From positions 62,001-126,000 of the forward strand of contig ARYC01000221.1 in NCBI GenBank assembly GCA_000711775.1: a stretch of DNA of 64,000 nucleotides. Reading direction: 5' to 3'. Numbering within the stretch: position 1 is the first letter of the stretch; the number at the start of each line of letters is the position of its first letter. The translations under genes and the position numbers were made by a program. Source of the stretch: Oxytricha trifallax (taxonomy: Eukaryota; Ciliophora; Spirotrichea; Sporadotrichida; Oxytrichidae). Shown one piece after another: positions 21,985 to 33,277 of the stretch. The notes beneath the pieces are model-generated. The model was not told where the DNA came from, did no database searches, and saw nothing but the letters and a program-made list of their open reading frames with translations.

Positions 21985-24117
21985 TCATTAATTAACATTG
22001 ATATTTCTTGCGCTTAATTCCTTATCTATTAACTTAGCAATTTTTAATAGATGATAATCTTCTCCAAAATATCCTTGCAACATAAAACTTGAAGGGAATT
22101 TATATTTTGGCCTGTCCTCGTGGACTGGTAATGTGATTGCTGGAATGCCTAAACTGTTGGGCAATGCAGTATAATAATCCATTTTATATTCATAAACTGG
22201 ATTCTTGGTAGCACTATTAGAGCTGTTTAATACTTCATCGATCTTAGGTGGCTCAATTCCTATAGAGACCGGAGATATAATGAAATCAAGATTGTTCTAT
22301 TCAAAAGTTTTGCAGTATTGATCAATAAGCAATCTTCTGACTTTCTAAGCTTCAATCACTTTCTCATTGAAATCACTAAATCTTGATGAAAGCAAGAAGT
22401 TCCCCAATAAAACTCTTCTCTTAACATTCAATCCAAATGCCTCGCTTCTTATTCTCTCAATGTAATCATAGAGATCTTATTTTTGAGATTGATTTTCTTT
22501 TAAGCCTATAGGTATCTAGTAACCATACTTTAGCCCATCATATCTCGATAGATTTGAAGATGCTTCAGATGGGACTAAGGTAAAGTAGAATGGAAGAGCG
22601 TATTTAATAAGTGGTATTGAAATGTCTACCATCTTTATCTCTTTGTCCTTGAAAATGTCTTGCATTAAAATAATAAATGTGATAAATGCAAAGTATTCTG
22701 TATGTTGCGATTTCTATCATCTAGTTCTTCAATATCAAATTCCCTTACTATTCCTACTCTAAGCTACTTGTTATCAATGGAATAATCTGAATTTGTGATT
22801 CTATTTTAATCTCTGATATTGTGTATTTTAGAGAAATCTATGCAATTCGAATCGTTTGAGTCTTAACCTTGCATGATATTAAACATTACTTCAAGATCTT
22901 CAGCACTGTTAGTCATTAAAATACAGAAATGTTACAACTTAAAGTAACTAGAAAAAGCATTATTTAATATAGACTAATACTGGTTTTTTTAGAATATAAT
23001 AAATATAGTTTTATTAGTTTTTCTTAAAAAATAAAATAATTCTTGAGTTTGAACTCAATAATCTTTCTTAGAAATAATTGTTTTCAAAGAAGAGTATGAT
23101 ATTAATATTGTTTTGTTTATAAATATGACACACTTATTTTTTTCATTGATAAACCTTATCCAATAAAAGCATTATCGATCTCTGACTTTTAGAATAATTA
23201 ATTTTTATAAATTCATAGATGAAAAAATAGTAAGTAGTTATATTAAAAATATTTTAGGGAATATTTCTATAATAATTTTACTCATACTTGCCTTTTTTGG
23301 CATATAATTTATAAAATTAAAGTATTTATTTAGGGTTCTAATTGGACCAATCACATCATTTGATGAAGAATATAGAATTTAACCATACCTTGAAAGCCTT
23401 CCATATGATGGCTTCATTGAATATAACCCACAACAATGAGCTGGATAGCTGACTGAACCTCCAGTGTCTGTTCCAAGAGATCTATTCAAATATTAAAGTT
23501 GAAATTATTTCTTACACAACTGATTGCTAAGATTTAGTAGCAGCTGCACTTCCAGAAGAACTACCTCCTGCTATATAGTCCGAATCTATTGGATTTCTTA
23601 CTATTTTCTTCTAATCATAGCCATACGTTCCAAGTGATCTATAAAATATATCATTAGCTTATACAATAACCTACCCCATTCCAAACTCATCCATATTGGT
23701 CTTCCCTACTATAATTGCTCCTGCGGCTTTTAACTTCTTAATGACTGTAGCATCAACCTATGGGGTAAAATTTTGAAGTATTCTTGAAGCTGCTGTACTT
23801 GGCAACTCTTTTACTAAAATATTATCTTTTATTGCAATAGGAACACCATCTAACTCAGACAATCAGTTTTTATTAAATGGGTATTTTATTATTAAAAATT
23901 TAGCATTATTAAATTGATTTCCTTTTTCATGCCTTTCCTGAGATTCATTAATTTACTAATCTAATTTTGCTCTCTCCTGGACAGTGACAAATGCGTTAAG
24001 ACGAGATTTATCTTAAATTTGCTAATAAGTCTTATCAATCATATCAGAAACTCTAAGCTACCTTGATTTGTAAAGCTAAGAAACTTGCTTTATTGTATTA
24101 GGGAATTTTGTGACCAT
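21985..24117 (-). CDS. gatA: GatA-like amidase (Glu-tRNA(Gln) amidotransferase subunit A)
   Basis: Starts [20 protein letters not shown] at 24117. Amidase-signature motifs occur in order: [12 protein letters not shown] (catalytic Lys), [28 protein letters not shown] (the Ser-cisSer region), [10 protein letters not shown] (nucleophile Ser), [11 protein letters not shown], a GPIRTL break, [17 protein letters not shown], then [14 protein letters not shown] and [11 protein letters not shown]. It hydrolyses glutamine and transfers ammonia in the GatCAB complex; gatC lies at 8608-9195. Resolved IESs have pointers AAT and TGCA. A ~370-bp break at about 22960-23335 and a ~30-bp break near 23520-23555 (pointer possibly TG) are visible but their ends are not fixed. 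A 12-residue insertion (QVIVQANDIFYR) near 23650 may be another. Confidence 0.83.
22665..22690. other. 26-bp IES in the gatA-like gene, pointer TGCA
   Basis: TGCA at 22661-22664 and 22687-22690. Joining gives [19 protein letters not shown] in frame. Confidence 0.7.
23864..23914. other. 51-bp IES in the gatA-like gene, pointer AAT
   Basis: AAT at 23861-23863 and 23912-23914. Deletion removes an in-frame TGA and gives [19 protein letters not shown], the catalytic-Lys region. Confidence 0.62.
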
Positions 24118-24488
24118 TTTATTAACAATAAATCTATTAAATTACTTTTAATAAAGTTAAATTACTAAACCTATAATATTAATTTGTTTAAATTTGAAAT
24201 TTAAATATGTAACAATCTCATTAAGAAACTCAAGAAAATTTTGTGCAATCAAACAATTTCAATTCTCAGGTTATACTTAAATTAATATAGAATTTATGAG
24301 TAATATAAAAATTGGTAAAAATCATTATTATTTAGCTATAATTCTGACAATCAACTTCAACAGAATTTGAACAGTGCTATGCAAAACTTGGTTCTCATAG
24401 AATCTAAAGGCTTTCAGAACAATTATATTGTATAATATTAAAATATTAAATTATAATTTATAAAAACAAAATCCATGTTTCTGTGAGA
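24118..24488. other. Divergent intergenic region
   Basis: About 370 bp of AT-rich sequence between the divergent gatA-like and kinesin starts. No coding or RNA feature was recognised; it presumably contains both promoters. Confidence 0.5.
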
Positions 24489-27400
24489 ATGAAACCCTTA
24501 ACTCAAGCAGAGAGCATTTATGAGAAGAACCATTTCTGGCAAGTAATCAATGATCAGACTATAGCTCAATAACAAACTAAAGAGCAATACTCATTCGGTA
24601 AGTTTAATTATCAAGATTGATTCATTTATTATAGATCGAGTTTTCAATTCATATAAAAATTTTATGAATAAAAATTATATTGAATATGAACCTTTTAGCT
24701 ATTAAATGATGATATAAGCACAGCTCAAATATTTGACTGTGAATCCAAGTAATTGGTTCTATCATCACTTGAAGGGTTCAATGTCACAATCTTTGCTTAT
24801 GGTCAAACAGCTTCTGGTAAAACTTTCACTATGAGAGGTACAAATGAAAGCTAAGGAATAATTCCCTTGGCTCTCACTGAAGTTTTCTAAAACCTCAATC
24901 AGAGATTTGGCAAGCCATTTTCCTACAGAGATCACCATTAAGTTTGCACTAATTTGAATCAGAGATCGTGGAATGTGAAAGTTTCTTACCTCGAAATCTA
25001 CAATGAGTCTGTGAATGATCTACTTAATCCCAACAAGAAAAATCTTGATATCAGGGAAAGCAGAGACAAAGGTATTTACATTGATGGTCTTTCAGAGTTT
25101 GAAGTTACTTCTCTTGAGGACACAATGAGCTACTTGTTGAAGGGGGATGAGCAGAGAGCTATCGCTGAGACTAAACTCAATTAGAAAAGTTCCAGGAGTC
25201 ACACTGTTTTCCAGATAAACATTATGGTAAGAGATGTAAATCTTGAAACAGGGAAAACTCTCAACAGAACTTCTCAAATCAATCTGGTTGATCTAGCAGG
25301 ATCGGAAGGAGTTAACAAAACTAAGTCTGAAGGTGTCAGATTTAGAGAGGGAACTAACATTATTAATCTAGTATAATCAAAATGAGGAGTTAGTTAAGAA
25401 TTAATCAAAAAAGAATTCAAATATGATTATGGTCTTAACTAATTTGATTACTATTTTTTAAACAGTCGCCATTTCGAATTAATATCATGTGTTTATTTAA
25501 CAATGTACATTTAATTAATCAAACATGGAGAATTATGATATTTAATTTTTTTTAACTTTTCCAAATCATTTGTATTTTAGGGCATCGAACTAGTTGTTGC
25601 TGTTTTCTCATTCACCATTCCTAGAATAAAAATTTTAGATATCTTCATCATATCTTCAGGGTATCTTCAGGATATCTTCCTCAAAAAACAAAAAGTAAAA
25701 ATAAATGGAGTTTTGAAATAATATCAATAGCATTAACAGCAGCAATAGCAATAATAGCACTAATTTAACTAAAATCATGAAAAATTAAAGTATGTTTGAA
25801 ATTCTCTTGGAATTTCAAAATATTAAAAACCAGTGTTTTTTTTTCATATTCATCATCTTGATCATAAATATCATCTTCATCATTAGGTCTTTAAACTACA
25901 ATTTTTTTAAGACTTGGATTTCTTGGGAAAAATCCCCAGACTTTAATTTTTCATGATTTTAGTTAAATTAGTGCTATTATTGCTATTGCTGCTGTTAATG
26001 CTATTGATATTATTTCAAAACTCCATTTATTTTTACTTTTTGTTTTTTGAGGAAGATATCCTGAAGATTCCCTGAAGATATGATGAAGATATCTAAAAAT
26101 TTTTTTCTAGGAATGGTGAATGAGAAAACAGCAACAACTAGTTCGATGCCTTAAAATACAAATGATTTGGAAAAGTTAAAAAAAATTAAATATCAGAATT
26201 CTCCATGTTTGATTAATTAAATGTATATTGTTAAATAAACACATGATATTAATTCGAAATGGCGACTGTTTAAAAAATAGTAATCAAATTAGTTAAGACC
26301 ATAATCATATTTGAATTCTTTTTTGATTAATTCTTAACTAACTCCTCATTTTGATTATACTAGATTAATAACAAGAGTTTGTTAGCGCTTTCTACAGTGA
26401 TATGCAAGCTTGGATTGAAGTACCAATAAGCTGCCAAGAACTTCTACATAAACTTCAGAGATTCTAAGTTGACTCGTATTCTCTAGCAACCCCTCTCAGG
26501 CAACTCTCAAACTGCAATCATTTGCACAATGAGCTAGCTAAACAATAACTATTAAGAGTCTAGAGAGACTCTTAACTTTGGAGCTAAAGCAAAGAACATC
26601 AAGACTTTTGTCAATGCTAATGAGTTCTTAAAGGAGTCGCCAGAAATCTTGGCTTTAAGAATCTAAGGTCTTATTAAAGAAAATGAGGATTTGAGAAAGA
26701 AGTTAAGAATTTAAGATTTGTTTGATAAAAGTCTGGAAGAGAACAAAGAAGACTTTTCAAAACTTGGCTTTGTTAAGTCACATTTTGATTTTCTGAATAA
26801 ACTCATTGATGAAAAAGGTGAGTTGCTTTTGCAAAGTGAGAAGATGTAAGTTTAGCATTTTATTAAACCCCAATTATAGGAATCAAGAGCTTTAAGATAA
26901 GTGCGATGAATTGTAAGAGAAAACAGAGGTTACTGAAAGTTAATATCAAGATATTTAGAAAAGATTTGATGAACTTATAGTATTTAATGATGAAAGTTTG
27001 CATTTCAGTGAAAGCTTGATAAAGCAGAAGAATGAGCTGGAGCAAAAACTCTTAAACTTTGAATCACAACTGAAAAGTTAAGAAATTATACAAAACAGAT
27101 TCTCATTGGACAACACGATGAGTAATGCTTTCCAAGTTAATTAACAGTCAAAGCTTGATATATCCTAAACAGCACTTTTGTCTGGACAAAAGTAGAAACT
27201 TTCTTAAGTTGAGCAAAATGAAGCACTTCAAAATGATGTTTTGTACTTGATGCAAGAAAACGAAAAGTTGAAGTCAACTATCCAGATAATTTCAGATACC
27301 AAAGATGACCTTCAACTTCAGTATGAACAGTAGCAGCAACTAATTTAGACTTTTAAAGATTAGGTAGCTAGCTAGAAGAATGAGCTAATTCGATACATGA

Positions 27401-30400
27401 ACAATTAGAGATAGTTGAAGATTGACATCAGTAAAAAGAACAAGTAGATCACTAAGAAAAACTTCCTTATTCAAGCCTTGATGGAGAGAGTAGATTCCTA
27501 CAAGAAATCCAATGTGACTTTGTTCAAAGAGCTCGACTAGAGCATTACTGGTCTAAGTGCAATTCAAAACGACTCTTAAATGAACCTCAACTATGTTTCA
27601 ATTGCTTAGGATGACTCCCAATTAGTGATCGATGGAGCCAGCAGTAATGGTGTAAGCCAGTTCTAGATCCAGACTCTCAAAGCTCACATTCAAGAATTGC
27701 AGACTAAAGTTGATGTCCTAACCAATGAGAAGAGAAATCTTAAAGTGCAAGTAGATGTTTTGACAGTGGACCTTGATGAGGCTGAGAAGAACATTATAAC
27801 TCTGACTGTAAGTTTGAAAGATCTTGACAGAGACTTTGAAGAGATTAACTGCAAAAATGAAGAGATTGAGAATGACAACTAAGGCAGAGATATGGAGATT
27901 CAGGATTTGGAAGATCATAAAAACCCCTGTATAATTTAACATTGATTTTCTTAAAAGAAAGTTTAATAATTAATTTTCATTTAATAAGATAGAAATGATT
28001 CTATTTTTAAACAAAATAAATGTTATTGAGTACTGCTCTCTTGAATTATTTACAAAAATGGAATGTTATCTAATTATTTTTTATTAGTGTCCGTAAAAAT
28101 GGAATTTGAGCAATCCTCTTTTCTCAAAGTGCTGTTTTTATTTTTATTTGTATTATTTTAAAGTTTAGAGGAGTTTATTAATTTTTATTCTGTACTCTAC
28201 GGCTCTTTCAAACAAGAGTTTAACTACTCTATTCCCTATTATAACGTAGATTCCTCCCTAGTTTTTATCGTCGTATTTATGCCTTGTTAGAGAAATCTAA
28301 TTACTTCTCATAAAATTCTTATATATATATATATATATATATGGTTTGTTGAGTGGGAAGACTACGAAGTATATTTCTTAAAAATATCTTTAGTAGAGCC
28401 TGATTCTATCTATTTTTCAGTTAAATTGGTTCATTCTGAGATTAGAGCGGTCTGTCTCTTTGACTTTACTTACTGTTTTTAATATAGTTTAAGATAAATT
28501 TTTTTCTTAGAAAAAAATATTAATGAACGTATTAAGTATAGAACTAATTAAGAGATATAAATCATAAATTTAATATTGCAAGAATTTTGTTTATTTAATA
28601 AATCAACATAACTGTTTTTATAAATATTAAATGCCAAATTTTTGTCAATAAATATTCTAAATGTTTTCCTTAGAAAACTACAATTTGTAAAAATAAAAAA
28701 GTATTGAGATAGATAAATTTAATATCCCAAGATTTTCATTATATAGCAATCAAACAGTAAATTAATCTTTTGAAAATATTTCTTCTTGCATTTTAAATAC
28801 GGGTTTTATCGATTATTTGTAAAAAGAAACTACTAAACTTCAGAAAATTTAGAACCAATTAAATGGAGAAAAAGAACAATTAAAAACTGAATTGGTTGAG
28901 AAGGATCACAAGATCATCTAACTTGAAGAGGAGATCAAGAAACTCCTTAGCAAGAAGAGGTCCAGAGAGGAGTTTGAGCAAAAGCCTACAGACAACACTG
29001 CTGTAATAAAGACATTTCTTAATTAATGTTTATGTATTTAGAGAGATGATAATCTTGGCAAAAGGAGGAAAGAAAACCAAGATGGTATTAAACAATCATA
29101 TACTTATATTAATTTTTCATTAAAATGCTCCAAAATTCAAATTTAATGCATTTGATAATAATGACCAGGATGTCCAAGATCATCTTGAGATAAAGAAACC
29201 ATTCATGCAATCAAGTAAGCTAATTTATTAACTAAACTAATTTTAGGTGATCAAGCCATATAGGAGAACCAAAATTTAGGGACATAGTTTTATGCCACAT
29301 CCTTAAAAATTTGTATTAATTATAATTAGTTGTAAAAATGTGAGTCATTTATTTGTTATAAAACCCCATTGATCAATTAAGACATGAGAATTGGGGTTAA
29401 GAACAATTATATTAAGAATCAATTATTATTGGCGTATAATTATAATGTTTGGGCTAATTATTAAAACTATTGGCTCGATTAATTGTCCTTTAAAGTAATC
29501 CAATCAGAGTGTGTAAATTTGATTTTAGCCTAATTATTTATATTATTAGCCAATTATAATTAATTTTTAATCTAATTGTTCTTAACTCCTATCCTCGCTT
29601 CTTAATTGATCTATGGGGTTTTATTTTAGCTTTTTTTAATATAAATTTTCTAATAAGGTAGAATTTTTCGATTGAAAGAAAATAAGAATGCAAAATACAG
29701 ATTAGAATAAATATTGAGTGTTAATGTAGTCCTTAACTATAGCTTAAATTCCTCTTCATCACCATAGTCATCATCAACTTTAACTTTTCTTGCTTTCTTC
29801 TGATTCCTGCAAGATATTCCCCTCTTGTTCCTGATGTAGTTGCCTCCAAGTTCCTCTGTATTTTTAATGATTTCTCTTAAAACTTGGCCACTTCTCGATT
29901 TGAGAACGATATCTTCAATTTCCTTAGAGAGAACGAGAATCCATTATGTTTAGTGGAATTTTAATAAATTTGGAGATATTTAAATTTAAAATATGCAAAG
30001 TCTTAATTATTAAATCCCATCTTAAAATTAATTAAGACATCTCTATTAAAAATTCTCTATAGATTAAAAACTATTAGTACAAACATTAATCAAATTACAT
30101 TAAAACTTAAAAAGTTTTAATATGCATATTTTAAATTTAAATATCTCCAAATTTATTAAAATTCCACTAAACAAAATGGAGTCTCGTTCTCTCTAAGGAA
30201 ATTGAAGATATCGTTCTCAAATCGAGAAGTGGCCAAATTTTAAGAGAAATCATTAAAAATTACAGAGGAACTTGGAGGCAACTACATCAGGAACAAGAGG
30301 GGAATATCTTGCAGGAATCAGAAGAAAGCAAGAAAAGTTAAAGTTGATGATGACTATGGTGATGAAGAGGAATTTAAGCTATAGTTAAGGACTACATTAA

Positions 30401-31115
30401 CACTCAATATTTATTCTAATCTGTATTTTGCATTCTTATTTTCTTTCAATCGAAAAATTCTACCTTATTAAAAATATAAACTAATTTTAATATTGATTGT
30501 ACAATAATTAATTAAAATATGATTAATGAAAAATATTTATTAGTACCTAAAAACTTAATTAAGATACAACTTTTTAATCAAATTAAAAATCCATTTCTTT
30601 TATGGGTAAAAATAAATCCCCATTAAAATATATTCTAAAAGATTACAGGTCATTTTTCTAAAAAATTCTAGGAGAAATTTTCATGAACTTCTAGTGCAGT
30701 TTCATCTACCAATCACCAACTCAAGCCTCAAGAAGAACTAAAAGAAAGTAATTTCAACAAAGAAAATGATCAATCCCACAGACCAGAGCCATCTTTGAAT
30801 AACTATTTGAGACCAAATCAGTCCAGTAACCCCTTCAACACTAGCACTGATATCATGAAGAATATGAATGCTAAGAAGTTTGGTACAGCAAGCAATAATT
30901 ATTAGTAAAATCCTTTCAATCAAGGCAAGCAATAGCCATAGCTGAACTTTCAAAATTAGAATCCCTTCACCAACAAGTAATAGTTGTAGTAGCCAGTATA
31001 AAACCGTCAGCCACTTAGAGAAAATTCAAGAATCAGAAACAACAATCATAACTTCAGTGTAAACTCATAAAGTAGTAATAGTGAATTTCATTAATCATAA
31101 AGATGGAGAAATTGA
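24489..31115 (+). CDS. Kinesin motor protein with long coiled coil and Gln/Asn-rich tail
   Basis: ATG at 24489. The motor domain shows [21 protein letters not shown] (P-loop), [26 protein letters not shown] (switch I), LVDLAGSEG (switch II), [17 protein letters not shown] and [19 protein letters not shown]. The N-terminal motor, neck and ~450-residue coiled coil suggest a plus-end-type kinesin resembling the kinesin-7/CENP-E group; the subfamily is tentative. The tail ([10 protein letters not shown] to TGA 31113-31115) is Gln/Asn-rich. Introns: 24598-24634, 26846-26879, 29003-29041 and one near 29216-29247, all GT-AG. Five IESs are resolved, including a 1-kb palindrome inside the motor. As written in this germline copy the motor frame is broken and cannot make kinesin without excision. 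Confidence 0.88.
24646..24704. other. 59-bp IES in the kinesin motor, pointer AAT
   Basis: AAT at 24646-24648 and 24705-24707. Joining gives [19 protein letters not shown], the expected start of the motor core. Confidence 0.72.
25361..26370. mobile_element. TA-flanked ~1-kb foldback element (near-perfect palindrome) in the kinesin motor
   Basis: Between TA at 25361-25362 and TA at 26369-26370 lies a 1006-bp inverted repeat whose ends are TTAATCTAGTATAATC and its exact complement. Arms of about 430 bp match almost base for base and flank a loop of ~150 bp near 25793-25942. Deleting the element plus one TA gives the codons [12 protein letters not shown], the invariant kinesin motif. There is no transposase-length frame. 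TA ends suit either a Tc1/mariner-type non-autonomous element or a TA-pointer IES. Confidence 0.85.
28090..28480 (-). mobile_element. Diverged relative of the 15-kb retroposon-like insert
   Basis: Blocks resemble the insert at 15085-15757 in the same order and orientation: a CTTTTTCTCAA-type block then a run ending in TTTAAGTTCAGG-like sequence (28115-28165 versus 15300-15345), and a GAGCGGTTTGTCTCTT-like block (28445-28465 versus 15483-15500). The copy is much more AT-rich, as expected for an old decayed insertion. It was compared by eye only. Confidence 0.4.
28319..28342. repeat. (TA)n microsatellite
   Basis: About 12 TA units inside the 898-bp kinesin IES, so in sequence that is eliminated from the somatic gene. 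Confidence 0.85.
29082..29124. other. 43-bp IES in the kinesin tail, pointer ATG
   Basis: ATG at 29082-29084 and 29125-29127. Joining gives [19 protein letters not shown] in frame. Confidence 0.65.
29359..29623. mobile_element. 265-bp TIR element with AAACCCC ends (MITE-like)
   Basis: The ends are inverted copies of TAAAACCCCAT followed by (T/A)GATCAATTAAGA and, further in, GTTAAGAACAATTA; about 50 bp of each end are complementary with some mismatches. TA stands at both outer edges. There is no coding capacity. The C4A4-like ends recall telomere-like termini of some hypotrich germline transposons, but a 4-base match proves little. Confidence 0.6.
29650..30478. repeat. Inverted duplication of a coding-like fragment, arms ~340 bp
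   Basis: Sequence from about 29660 to 29998 recurs inverted from about 30122 to 30478 with few differences, around a ~120-bp AT-rich spacer. Each arm carries a coding-like frame (minus in the left arm, plus in the right). In the left arm it begins near [18 protein letters not shown], passes through [10 protein letters not shown] and ends in an acidic [11 protein letters not shown] stretch. The right arm has one extra T near 30257 that shifts the frame. Neither arm has an ATG in the right frame, so it looks like a gene fragment rather than a whole gene. Confidence 0.7.
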
Positions 31116-31215
31116 TTCTTTAAGTAGAATCTGAATATCATTATATTATATTTTCAACTTGATTTTATAAATTTGTAATTTCTCTTAATGCATTTGTTAT
31201 TATTATTATCAGACT

Positions 31216-32562
31216 TCAACAATACTATGCTATAATACTTGCAATTTTCTCTTCTTGCATGTTTAAAGCGATTCTTAGTACATTTGTATTAAAAGTTTTT
31301 GCTGCATCTGTTTTCATTAGGAATCTGATTTCTTAGAGATCCTTCTCATCTGTGAACCCATATCTCATTTCATAATTCAAATCATTTCTACGTTTGCAAT
31401 AAATTAACAACTAATTTTATAGATTGTAATGCTTATATCAAAATTTTGTATGCCTGCAGAATATATATCGCTTGATCCCTCATCAAACAAGCTTTACCCA
31501 TCATTGATAGAAAACTTAGAAACAAGACTGCTCTTCTTTTCGAATCTGATACTCCTTCCTTGAGGTGGAGATAACAAATTAGGTGAGGTTACTTGATATC
31601 CTCCATCGTTATATGTCTCCAATTTACTTTCTGCTTTAGTTTACCCGTCGTCTTCCTTATTATTATTGAAGAATTTACTAAACGAAGACTTTTTCTTGGG
31701 CAACCCCTTTTCGTCTTTTGACTTTTTCTTACTTTTCTAGAGTTCAATGAGCTTTCTTTCCTTTTCCTCGATTAAATGAGTCTGACCAAGTTTTCGCATG
31801 TTGGATATAATTCTCTCTAACAGAACATCTTGTGAGTGTAAATACTAGGCATATTCAAACTTATTTAGGTGCAGAGCTACCCAAAAACATATCAAAAGTT
31901 CAAAAGTAAAAGGCCTTGCTTCTAAGATTTTCTTTAACTCTATTACTGCTTTTGTCAACTCATGCATTTCGCCATTGTAAATAGCTTGAATTCTCGGATT
32001 CTTAATATCAATCAAAGTCAATCTATAATAATGAATTATAAGTAATTAAGTTCAAAATAGCTTACTCTGGAGGTTTTAAGAGACTGGGGTCAGTTTTACA
32101 ATAAGATTCCTTATTGATACTTTTATCAATAATTATCATGGATGGTTGCTATTTCAAATCATCTTAAGAATTCTATATGTAACCGCTTTGTGAGTTGGCA
32201 GTTCTTCCATATGCACTAATCGATGTTGTAGGAGATATTTTAACCACTTATTTGTCTTACTATTTTTTTGAATTTACATTTTTGACTTCTAAATTATTCT
32301 AATCTAAGAATAAGTCTCCTTTATTATTATTTAAAGGCAACACAGATGTGTTCATATCAATTGTCAAATCGGTTTATGTGTTCAAATTGTATTCATTTTT
32401 TGTTGTTGAATAATTTTAGTTATTAGCACTCTGATAATCACCTAAAAATGATAGTTAATTTTATCGAATAAATCATTGTGCATATGAAATTTAGGGGAAC
32501 AAAATACTTCAAAACTTACTATACTCGCTATGCTGATTGTTTGATATTTTATTATTTTTCAT
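31216..32562 (-). CDS. Unknown protein with helical ankyrin-like core
   Basis: ATG at 32562 (MKNNKISNNQHSEY). GT-AG introns at 32442-32519 and near 32020-32063 both keep phase. The N-terminal third is Asn/Ser/Gln-rich. The middle (NPRIQAIYNGEMHELTKAVI to MRKLGQTHLIEEKERKLIEL) is made of helical pairs of the kind seen in ankyrin or similar solenoids. A Lys-rich stretch (KKSKDEKGLPKKKSS) follows, and a C-terminal helical piece (EIRFLMKTDAAKTF to TGA 31216). A break near 31395-31450 is not resolved. No catalytic motif is seen. It is convergent with the kinesin gene, 100 bp apart. Confidence 0.6.
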
Positions 32563-32822
32563 TACAATTTTGTAAGATCTTATAATATATTTTGAAATAA
32601 CTTAACTTATTTTTGTGAATTTTGGATTATATTTGAATACTAAACTTGATATGAAGTATTATAGTCGCTTTATATCAATGCAAAATTGATGAGGAAATGG
32701 TTCTAAGATCAATAAAAACCAACTAAATGCTCTTTATTCAGTAAGTATATTATCTCTAAAAGCTTTTATAGGAACATGTTAGAATTTAAGATAAATTACC
32801 CAATTACATATATTTTTTTATA

Positions 32823-33277
32823 ATGTTCGAATACAATAAAAACTACGAAGAAATAATGACCCTCAAGAAATTTCAAAGAATGAAGGAATATCTCTCAGAT
32901 GCGCTTCCAGGAGAGACTCTAAACTTAAATGATGATGACTAAGCAAGATTTAAAGTGTTTACTTTTGAATTCATAATTAAAAAGGTGATTGATTTTACAG
33001 AAATCAATCCTGATAAGCGAGTCAGAGATATAGCAAATTGGAGAATTCAGAGCACTGAAAATATACTTAAAGCATTGCTTAAAAATAATAGAGATGAAAT
33101 AGCTTGGTAAGTTTGGGTTTTGATTAGTTAAACATATTGTATAGTGAAGTTTGTCTGTACTACATTGATTACTGTGATAAAATTACTATAATTTGTTTAA
33201 AATACCATAAAATTGTAAAATTACGATTGGGAAAATTAAATCAATAAAATGCATGTCAATAAATCACATTCTACTGA
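32823..33277 (+). CDS. Small unknown protein, 138 aa
   Basis: ATG at 32823 (MFEYNKNYEEIMTLKKFQ); a 38-nt GT-AG intron at 33107-33144 joins DEIA to CEVCLYYIDYCDKI in frame; TGA at 33275-33277. It is mostly helical with a Cys-containing segment (CEVCLYYIDYCDK) that might bind metal but lacks a full finger pattern. Its last 14 bp overlap the 3' end of the convergent gene at 33264. No family is recognised. Confidence 0.6.

Larger units (their letters stand above)
27913..28810. other. 898-bp IES in the kinesin coiled coil, pointer GAT
   Basis: GAT at 27913-27915 and 28811-28813. Joining gives [18 protein letters not shown] in the coiled-coil frame. The segment is AT-rich, has many in-frame TGAs, contains a (TA)n tract, and includes a diverged relative of the 15-kb retroposon-like insert. 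The pointer is only 3 bp, so the exact ends are less firm than the presence of the IES. Confidence 0.65.
29298..30702. other. 1.4-kb IES in the kinesin tail, pointer CATC
   Basis: CATC at 29298-29301 and 30703-30706. Joining gives [18 protein letters not shown] in frame and connects the coiled coil to the Gln/Asn-rich tail. The segment carries two separate structures: a small TIR element (29359-29623) and an inverted duplication of a coding-like fragment (about 29650-30478). Confidence 0.65.

Noticed and set aside
23630..23680. A 32-nt GT-AG intron in the gatA-like gene
   Set aside because: Splicing shifts the frame by one, whereas reading through keeps it, so it is left as an in-frame insertion.
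29660..30478. A complete small gene in the inverted duplication
   Set aside because: No in-frame ATG in either arm and a frameshift in the right arm; it is better called a fragment.
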